Of a DNA stretch of 36,010 bases, positions 30,775-36,010 are shown piece after piece (within the stretch, counting starts at the first letter, position 1; the number at the start of each line of letters is the position of its first letter). The DNA is taken from contig NZ_JAALFC010000016.1 of assembly GCF_011058155.1 (NCBI RefSeq), forward strand, positions 1 through 36,010, written 5' to 3'. The notes beneath the pieces were generated by a model. The model was not told the origin of the DNA and searched no databases. It saw nothing but the letters and a program-made list of their open reading frames with translations. Source of the stretch: Litoribacterium kuwaitense (GTDB taxonomy: Bacteria; Bacillota; Bacilli; Bacillales; DSM-28697). The position numbers and the translations under genes are program-made.

Positions 30775-31593
30775 ATGAAGCCTTTGAAGAACATTATAGG
30801 CATCTTATTGAAAATAGCTATTTTGCTCATTTTTATCTTTCCATTTATATGGATGATCTCTACTTCATTACAGAGCTTTGAAGAGACAATGGCTTTTCCG
30901 CCTACGCTCATTCCAGAGTCGTTGCAGTGGGGAAATTTTGTAGACGCGATGACTTCCGGGCCATTTCACATTTATGGGATGAACTCCTTCATTATCACGT
31001 TCAGTATATTGGTCTTGCAAATGATCGTTATGATCCCGGCTGCTTATGCTTTTGCGAAATATCAATTCCGTGGAAAGAGAACTTTATTTAGTCTTGTTTT
31101 ACTTGCATTTATGATTCCGGGGCAAGTCACTTTTATACCGGTTTATCTCATGATGGCGGAGTGGGGCTGGATTGATTCATTGTTGCCGCAGATTGTTCCG
31201 TTTATGTCGAATGCATTCGGGATTTTCCTCTTACGTCAATACTTTTTACAAATTCCCGAGGAAATCATCGAAGCCGCTCGCTTGGATAATGCTATGGAAT
31301 CGAAAATAATTTGGAAAATAATGGTTCCCATGTCATTACCTGCCCTTGCCACAATCGCATTGTTTAGCTTTGTCGGCCATTGGAACGATTATTTCTGGCC
31401 TTTAGTCATGACTGATTCAATTGAAGTCCGCCCTCTTACATTAGGAATTGAAATGCTGAGGGAAACAGAAGGAATTAGTAATTGGCACATTATTATGGCA
31501 GGTAACGTCGTATTGGTTGTCCCTTTGCTTATCATGTACTTTTTCTGTTCTAAACATATCATTAAGGCGTTTATGTATTCAGGAATAAAATAA
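30775..31593 (+). CDS. ugpE: ABC transporter permease UgpE-like
   Basis: A 272-residue membrane permease of the MalG/UgpE type with six helices. The first is IIGILLKIAILLIFIFPFIWM, and the EAA loop IIEAARLDNAMESKIIWKIMVP lies near residue 163. I use ATG 30775, with GGAGG 11 nt upstream; TTG 30769 with 5-nt spacing is an alternative. It lies between the UgpA-like permease and the binding protein, completing the transporter. Confidence 0.88.
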   Translation: MKPLKNIIGILLKIAILLIFIFPFIWMISTSLQSFEETMAFPPTLIPESLQWGNFVDAMTSGPFHIYGMNSFIITFSILVLQMIVMIPAAYAFAKYQFRGKRTLFSLVLLAFMIPGQVTFIPVYLMMAEWGWIDSLLPQIVPFMSNAFGIFLLRQYFLQIPEEIIEAARLDNAMESKIIWKIMVPMSLPALATIALFSFVGHWNDYFWPLVMTDSIEVRPLTLGIEMLRETEGISNWHIIMAGNVVLVVPLLIMYFFCSKHIIKAFMYSGIK

Positions 31594-31621
31594 CAACGAT
31601 GAAAAACAGGAGGGAAATAGC

Positions 31622-32944
31622 GTGAACAATAAGTTTAAAAGACTCTTTCTGGCGATGACGATGTTGATACTTACCGTTGGTGTACTCGCAGCTTGCTCTG
31701 GTCAAAAAACAGAGGGATCTAGCGGAGAAGCAGCGCAAACGCAAGCTGAAGGTGCTGAGGGAAGCAAGGGAAAAACAACTGTAGAGTTTTGGCACTCTGC
31801 AGGTGGCAAAACTGGTGATTTCTTGAATGACGCCATTGAACGTTTTAACGAATCGCAGGATGAAATTGAAGTTGTTGGTACTTTTCAAGGCAGTTATGAT
31901 GATAATGTGACAAAGCTCCAGCAAGGGGTTGCTGCAGGAACAGCCCCAGACGTTACGATGTTAGAGCGTGCTTACGTACAGATGTTTGCTGAATCAGACG
32001 TTTTAGAAGATTTACAGCCTCATATGGAAAAAACAAACTTAAATGTCGATGACTTTATACCTGGTTTAATGGGGCATTCAATTTTTAATGAGCAATTAGT
32101 ATCTTTGCCGCTCAATCGTTCAACACCAATTCTTCATGTGAACAAAACAATGCTTGATGAACAAGGACTGGAAATTCCACAAACGTGGGCAGAGTTGAAA
32201 GATGTTGCGAATGCACTAGTCGTAGCAGAAAATGGTGAGTTTGAGCGTTATGGCTTAACGATGCCTTATGACACATGGTACCCAATTGCAATGATTACAC
32301 AGGCGGAAGGTAAGTTTTTTAATGACGAGGGAACGTCAATCGGTTTTGACCAAGGCGAAGGAGTAAAGGTGTTTGAATTTTTGAAGGAACTGCAGAGTAC
32401 AGGAGCATTATATTATCCACCTGCTAAAGACTCTGGAAATATTGCTAATCAGATGTTTGTTAGTGGTAAAGTAGGCTTAATGTTTCAATCTACTGGTGCC
32501 ATTGGTGGTCTATTGGATAGCGCAGACTTTGACTATGTTACCGCTTTGTTGCCAAAGGACGAAGTGTATGCAGCTCCTACAGGAGGGGCAAACATCGCTA
32601 TGATGAAGGATTCCAAAAATAAAGAAGCGGCTTGGGAATTTGTTGATTGGATGATGACAGATGCAGGTGGGTCACAACAATTTATTATTGATACGGGTTA
32701 CCTCCCAATTACAGAGACAATGGCAAAATCACCGGAAGTACAAGCAGTGTGGGATGAGGAGCCTTTACGTAAGACCGGTTATGAACAACTTGAATATGCG
32801 ATCGATACGAATAAACATGTTGCTTGGCCACAAGTGATGCAGGAATTTTTCAAGGCGATTGAAGCGATGATGTATGACGATGAACCCATTCAACCAACGC
32901 TTGATGCTTTCAAAAAAGAAGCAGAGAGGCTTTTGAATTCATAA
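31622..32944 (+). CDS. ugpB: Glycerophosphodiester/G3P ABC transporter binding lipoprotein (UgpB-like)
   Basis: A 440-residue lipoprotein. The signal sequence ends with VLAAC at residues 21-25, the lipobox, followed by a low-complexity linker. The mature part has VEFWHSAGGKTGDFLNDA and TFQGSYDDNVTKLQQG, both UgpB-like. The GTG start at 31622 follows AGGAGGG. UgpB proteins bind glycerol-3-phosphate or glycerophosphodiesters. Here AraM and GDPD in the same operon suggest a ligand giving G1P or G3P, a guess from context. It is followed by GDPD after 17 nt. Confidence 0.88.
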   Translation: MNNKFKRLFLAMTMLILTVGVLAACSGQKTEGSSGEAAQTQAEGAEGSKGKTTVEFWHSAGGKTGDFLNDAIERFNESQDEIEVVGTFQGSYDDNVTKLQQGVAAGTAPDVTMLERAYVQMFAESDVLEDLQPHMEKTNLNVDDFIPGLMGHSIFNEQLVSLPLNRSTPILHVNKTMLDEQGLEIPQTWAELKDVANALVVAENGEFERYGLTMPYDTWYPIAMITQAEGKFFNDEGTSIGFDQGEGVKVFEFLKELQSTGALYYPPAKDSGNIANQMFVSGKVGLMFQSTGAIGGLLDSADFDYVTALLPKDEVYAAPTGGANIAMMKDSKNKEAAWEFVDWMMTDAGGSQQFIIDTGYLPITETMAKSPEVQAVWDEEPLRKTGYEQLEYAIDTNKHVAWPQVMQEFFKAIEAMMYDDEPIQPTLDAFKKEAERLLNS

Positions 32945-32961
32945 CAAAAGGATGAAGCTCA

Positions 32962-33729
32962 ATGATTGAACAGCTTAAACATCATACTTCTATGATTTTG
33001 GCGGCTCACAGAGGATGGAAATCAGAGTATCCGGAAAATACGATCTTATCGTTCAAAAAAGCAATAGCGCTTGGAGCAGATATGTTGGAGTTTGATCTTC
33101 GACGTACAAAAGACGGGGTTGTCGTCGTAGTGCATGATAAAACAGTCGACCGTACAACAGACGGTTCTGGCAGCGTCGATCAATTCACTTTGAATGAGCT
33201 AAAACAGTTAGATGCCGGCGGTTGGTTTGCCAAAGAGTACGAGGGCTTAAAAATTCCTTCTTTGGAAGAAGTATGCGAGTTTCTTAAACAATACCCTAAT
33301 GTGTTATTTAATGTTGAGATTAAGCCAGACCCAAGTGCTAAAGAAACAGCGGATGATGCGATAGCCATTTTAGGGGAGTATGGTTATCTGTCGCGTTGCG
33401 TCTTCACCTCTTTTGATGCAAATATATTGAGTTATATCTATGACGAATATCATTTGAAAACCCAAGGATTTCCCGCTAATCAGATGTTGCATTTCGTTCA
33501 TGGGGACGAAGGTACGTATTCTAAGATGTGGGCAGCAGGAATCAGTATGGATTTACTGACACCAAAGCTCGTTCAAGAATTTGAAGAGCGAGACATCCTT
33601 GCTTGGTGTTATTGCCCAGATAGTGAACAGCAAGTCTATTATGCTCTTGGATGCGGTGTGAAATTGATGACTGTCAACAACCTCACACCAGCGCTGGAGA
33701 TTCGCCGAATCATTCGAGATGAAGGATAA
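32962..33729 (+). CDS. ugpQ: Glycerophosphodiester phosphodiesterase (UgpQ-like)
   Basis: A 255-residue cytosolic enzyme that cleaves glycerophosphodiesters to glycerol phosphate plus alcohol. It has AHRGWKSEYPENT at residues 14-26, LEFDLRRTKDGVVVVVHDKT near 40-59 with the second His, and FNVEIKPDPS with another Glu. No signal peptide is seen. The ATG follows AAAGGA. It is the last gene of the AraL-AraM-Ugp operon. Whether it releases sn-G1P or sn-G3P cannot be told from sequence; that specificity decides whether AraM acts on its product. Confidence 0.92.
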   Translation: MIEQLKHHTSMILAAHRGWKSEYPENTILSFKKAIALGADMLEFDLRRTKDGVVVVVHDKTVDRTTDGSGSVDQFTLNELKQLDAGGWFAKEYEGLKIPSLEEVCEFLKQYPNVLFNVEIKPDPSAKETADDAIAILGEYGYLSRCVFTSFDANILSYIYDEYHLKTQGFPANQMLHFVHGDEGTYSKMWAAGISMDLLTPKLVQEFEERDILAWCYCPDSEQQVYYALGCGVKLMTVNNLTPALEIRRIIRDEG

Positions 33730-34245
33730 TGAACGAAAGGGCGCTTCTTTTGGGCACATTCATGACCAAGTCTAAATAACAATTGAATCTACATCTTTCT
33801 CAGCTTTACGAATTAAAATAGGCACAGTTTTATTTCAATTGAAACCTAAGACAGACAAGTAGCTAATCAATAGACGGTTATTCATTTATCATCTGAATAA
33901 TGGCAGTGAACGAACGTCTATAACGATTTTTCGGTTTACCATGAAAGAGGATAATATAACCAACATTTTTGGCTCAATTGGAACCAAAACATGTTGGTTT
34001 TCTTTAGTTCAACATCATTCTCAGTTTTTAGACTCTCTCTCATGAGAATAAACGTAAGTTATTTCCGGGGAAATTGTAGAAATAAGAAGAGAGGGTGCTA
34101 TATTTCTTTGCTCCATGGATCAGAGAAAATGGAAACTTGTAGAAATTAGATGGAGATAAAGCTGTTAACTTTAGGTTAGGCATCATGTAGGGTAGTGAAA
34201 ATCATGAAGTTTTTTGTCCATGCAAGAGATTGCTGTACACATCCA
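33730..34245 (+). other. Intergenic region between GDPD and glpX
   Basis: About 515 bp without a supported gene, AT-rich. It contains the hairpin at 33958-34004, listed separately. No conserved RNA could be recognised and no ORF has a ribosome site. Confidence 0.5.
33958..34004 (+). terminator. Long hairpin, probable terminator
   Basis: AACCAACAT (33958-33966) pairs with ATGTTGGTT (33991-33999), extended by TTTTGG/CCAAAA with one bulged C and an 11-nt loop, then TTTCTTT. It lies about 230 nt after the GDPD gene, so it ends either that operon or an unrecognised transcript. Confidence 0.6.
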
Positions 34246-34254
34246 TGGTATAAT
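34246..34254 (+). promoter_or_regulatory. Extended -10 promoter of glpX
   Basis: TGGTATAAT carries the TGn extension before a perfect -10 (34249-34254). There is no clear -35, which extended -10 promoters tolerate. It lies about 80 nt before the glpX start. Confidence 0.6.
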
Positions 34255-34332
34255 ACCACACAAGAATGTACCCCTCGATCAATCAAGAAAAACCTCATTG
34301 TCTGAACTATGAGAAAGAAAGGGTTTATGCAA

Positions 34333-35301
34333 ATGGAACGAAGTCTATCAATGGAGTTGGTTCGTGTTACAGAAGCGGCAGCTTTGTCTGCTGCGCGTTG
34401 GATGGGGACTGGGTTAAAAGACGAAGTGGATGGCGCTGCGACGAGTAGCATGCGGGATGTATTTGACACAGTACCAATGAAAGGAACCGTCATGATTGGC
34501 GAGGGAGAAATGGATGAAGCTCCGATGCTTTATATCGGGGAAAAACTAGGTACAGGCTACGGTCCGAGAGTAGATGTAGCCGTTGATCCAGTCGAAGGTA
34601 CTGAGCTTGTAGCTACAGGAGCATGGAATGCGTTAGCTGTGCTTGCTGTGACGGATCATGGAAATATGCTTCATGCGCCAGATATGTACATGCAAAAGAT
34701 CGCTGTTGGTCCAGAAGCAGTCGGTTTAATCGACATCAATGCGCCTGTAATCGACAACTTGCGTGCTGTAGCACGGGCCAAAAACAAAGATGTTGATGAT
34801 CTCGTCGTTACGATTCTAGAACGAGAACGTCATGCAGAGCTGATCCAAGAAGTGCGGGATACCGGTGCGCGCATTAAGCTCATTGGTGCAGGGGATGTCG
34901 CTGCGGCAATTAATACAGCGTTTGATGACACGGGTGTCGATATTATGCTCGGATCTGGAGGCGCTCCTGAAGGTGTGATTGCTGCTGTAGCGATGAAATG
35001 CCTTGGTGGAGAAATGCAAGGAAAGCTGATGCCACAGACCGATGAGGAATGGCAACGCTGTAAAGGTATGGGGCTGGATGATCCTGAAAAGGTTTTGCTT
35101 ATGGATGACCTCGTTCGTGGCGATGATGCTATATTTGCTGCGACAGGTATTACGGATGGCGAGCTTTTAAAAGGTGTCCAATATAAAGGAAGCAGTGGAA
35201 CAACTCATTCTCTCGTCATGCGCGCTAAATCTGGAACGCTGCGTTTTATTGAAGGAAAGCATAGTTTGAAAAAGAAGCCTGACCTTGTCATTAAGCCATG
35301 A
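34333..35301 (+). CDS. glpX: Class II fructose-1,6-bisphosphatase GlpX
   Basis: A 322-residue gluconeogenic phosphatase. It opens [20 protein letters not shown] like B. subtilis GlpX, with metal-site [11 protein letters not shown] near residue 56, [20 protein letters not shown] near 84 (usually DPLEGT) and GSGGAPEGV near 207. The ATG at 34333 is chosen because GAAAGGG (34316-34322) is 10 nt upstream; ATG 34309 and 34327 fit poorly. In B. subtilis glpX lies next to murAB and rho. Here it sits between glycerol phosphate genes and uxaA, so it may be a second, carbon-source-linked copy. It would turn FBP made from DHAP into F6P. Confidence 0.92.
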   Translation: MERSLSMELVRVTEAAALSAARWMGTGLKDEVDGAATSSMRDVFDTVPMKGTVMIGEGEMDEAPMLYIGEKLGTGYGPRVDVAVDPVEGTELVATGAWNALAVLAVTDHGNMLHAPDMYMQKIAVGPEAVGLIDINAPVIDNLRAVARAKNKDVDDLVVTILERERHAELIQEVRDTGARIKLIGAGDVAAAINTAFDDTGVDIMLGSGGAPEGVIAAVAMKCLGGEMQGKLMPQTDEEWQRCKGMGLDDPEKVLLMDDLVRGDDAIFAATGITDGELLKGVQYKGSSGTTHSLVMRAKSGTLRFIEGKHSLKKKPDLVIKP

Positions 35302-35373
35302 TTTAACTAATAGTATACATTGACGAAGTGTTCATGTCGTTAGTCTAGCAATGATTGTGAAAGCGGGTACAAG

Positions 35374-35404
35374 CTGAGCCGGTTCACGAGTCGGCTCAGT
35401 TTTA
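35374..35404 (+). terminator. Terminator after glpX
   Basis: CTGAGCCG (35374-35381) pairs with CGGCTCAG (35392-35399) around a 10-nt loop and is followed by TTTT. Confidence 0.8.
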
Positions 35405-35624
35405 AAACGGTATTGCGAAATAGCTTCTCCGTGACCACTTTATAATAGATATAAGTAAAAAGACGATCGTGCAAGTGTGATCTTTGAAGAAAAATGTTTA
35501 GAATAGGAACTTACTAGAGAAACGTGAAGCTGATCGCTGTGAAGAGAATCTTCTAAGTAAGGACATTGCTCCTGTACATCCATGAAAATGAAATCGATTT
35601 CGGCCAATTTATGGAGGTGTGAAT
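35405..35624 (+). other. Intergenic leader before uxaA
   Basis: About 220 bp with no supported gene. No consensus promoter or operator could be assigned with confidence. Confidence 0.4.
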
Positions 35625-36010
35625 ATGAAAGAATGTGTTCTCCGAGTCAACGATCGTGATAATGTTGTTGTGGCGCTTGTTCCTATGGAAAAAGGCGCTT
35701 CATTCCAGATGGACGAACGAACATTTTCCATACAGGAAGACATCCCCGCAGGACATAAGATTGCCATTGATCAGATAGAAGCAGATGATGACATCATAAA
35801 ATACGGTTATCCAATTGGCAAAGCGGAACAAGTGATTCAGGTAGGGCAGTGGGTACATTCCCACAATATGAAAACGAAGCTGGAAGGCACGTTGACATAC
35901 GATTATACTCCTACTAGCACAAAGAAAGCGAAGACTAAGACGAGTGAACGAACGTTTATCGGATACCCGCGTCCGAATGGGGACGTTGGCGTTCGTAATG
36001 AAATTTGGAT
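35625..36010 (+). CDS. uxaA: Altronate dehydratase UxaA, 5' part (cut by window end)
   Basis: The first 128 codons of a longer gene. The SAF domain that precedes altronate/galactarate dehydratases is seen: DIPAGHKIAI near residues 43-52, then YGYPIGKA, then VHSHNMKT and LEGTLTYDY near 85-99. The C-terminal UxaA core begins with FIGYPRPNGDVGVRNEIW. The ATG at 35625 follows GGAGGTG. Full-length UxaA dehydrates D-altronate to 2-keto-3-deoxygluconate in uronate catabolism. The rest, and any partner uronate genes, lie outside the window. Galactarate dehydratase is less likely because of the length of the SAF-core linker, but not excluded. Confidence 0.85.
   Translation, partial: MKECVLRVNDRDNVVVALVPMEKGASFQMDERTFSIQEDIPAGHKIAIDQIEADDDIIKYGYPIGKAEQVIQVGQWVHSHNMKTKLEGTLTYDYTPTSTKKAKTKTSERTFIGYPRPNGDVGVRNEIW

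Noticed and set aside
26685-33729. Reading the second cluster as an arabinan (araLMNPQ) operon
   Set aside because: araL-araM come first as in B. subtilis, but the binding protein is UgpB-like, the cluster has its own ATPase and ends with GDPD, and no arabinose isomerase, kinase or arabinanase is present.
35358-35371. Possible CcpA site TGAAAGCGGGTACA after glpX
   Set aside because: It has a mismatch at a conserved base of the cre consensus and lies after glpX, just before its terminator, not in a promoter.
1-36010. tRNA, rRNA, CRISPR array, prophage or integrated element
   Set aside because: No cloverleaf, rRNA stretch, regularly spaced repeats, phage structural genes or attachment repeats were seen; the only mobile-element trace is the TnpB remnant.

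Overview
The window looks like the chromosome of a Gram-positive member of the Bacillaceae, perhaps the Shouchella/Alkalihalobacillus group; the genus is an inference. The reasons are moderate GC, strong AGGAGG-type ribosome sites, GTG/TTG starts, class II FBPase GlpX, AraL/AraM homologues, a BrfA-like ribosome-rescue gene and Bacillus-type riboswitches. No rRNA, tRNA, CRISPR array or prophage was seen. The only mobile-element trace is a decayed IS200/IS605-type TnpB at the left edge.

Layout. 1-545: TnpB remnant. 673-2130 (-): 14-TM drug exporter behind what looks like a translational attenuator with a 9-residue leader peptide. 2393-5130 (+): glycolate oxidase subunits GlcD-GlcF. 5213-6037 (-): AlkC/AlkD-like HEAT-repeat protein. 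6286-7789 (+): quinone oxidoreductase-like protein and a small membrane protein. 7905-9140 (-): EamA/DMT transporter under an FMN riboswitch. 9247-13812 (-): a LacI-regulated sugar cassette (regulator, TIM-barrel isomerase, GPH symporter, Gfo/Idh/MocA dehydrogenase) with two tandem operators abutting a consensus promoter. 14079-16417 (+): glyoxalase-fold protein, BrfA-like protein whose terminator lies inside its own coding sequence, then an overlapping PhyH dioxygenase/TIM-barrel pair. 16567-17034 (+): YdjM-like protein.

17095-21950 (-) is a Ugp-type ABC transporter (two permeases and a lipoprotein, no ATPase) followed by a glycerophosphodiester phosphodiesterase (GDPD) and a secreted TagC/helveticin J-like protein. 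22392-26222 holds an HD protein, a Mn2+ (yybP-ykoY) riboswitch upstream of a small atypical kinase, a double GNAT, a thioredoxin-fold protein (-) and a ZnPLC-like protein. 26685-33729 (+) is a second, complete Ugp system: an AraL-like HAD protein with a degraded active site, the glycerol-1-phosphate dehydrogenase AraM, the ATPase UgpC, two permeases, a binding lipoprotein and a second GDPD. GlpX and the start of altronate dehydratase UxaA close the window.

Main idea. The two back-to-back Ugp/GDPD clusters look like a scavenging system for glycerophosphodiesters. One carries a secreted teichoic-acid-associated protein. The other carries AraM, which could convert sn-glycerol-1-phosphate to DHAP. 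sn-Glycerol-1-phosphate is the stereoisomer found in phosphatidylglycerol head groups and lipoteichoic acid. Candidate PhoP-box-like repeats precede the second cluster and, less clearly, the first. GlpX could feed the resulting triose phosphate into gluconeogenesis.
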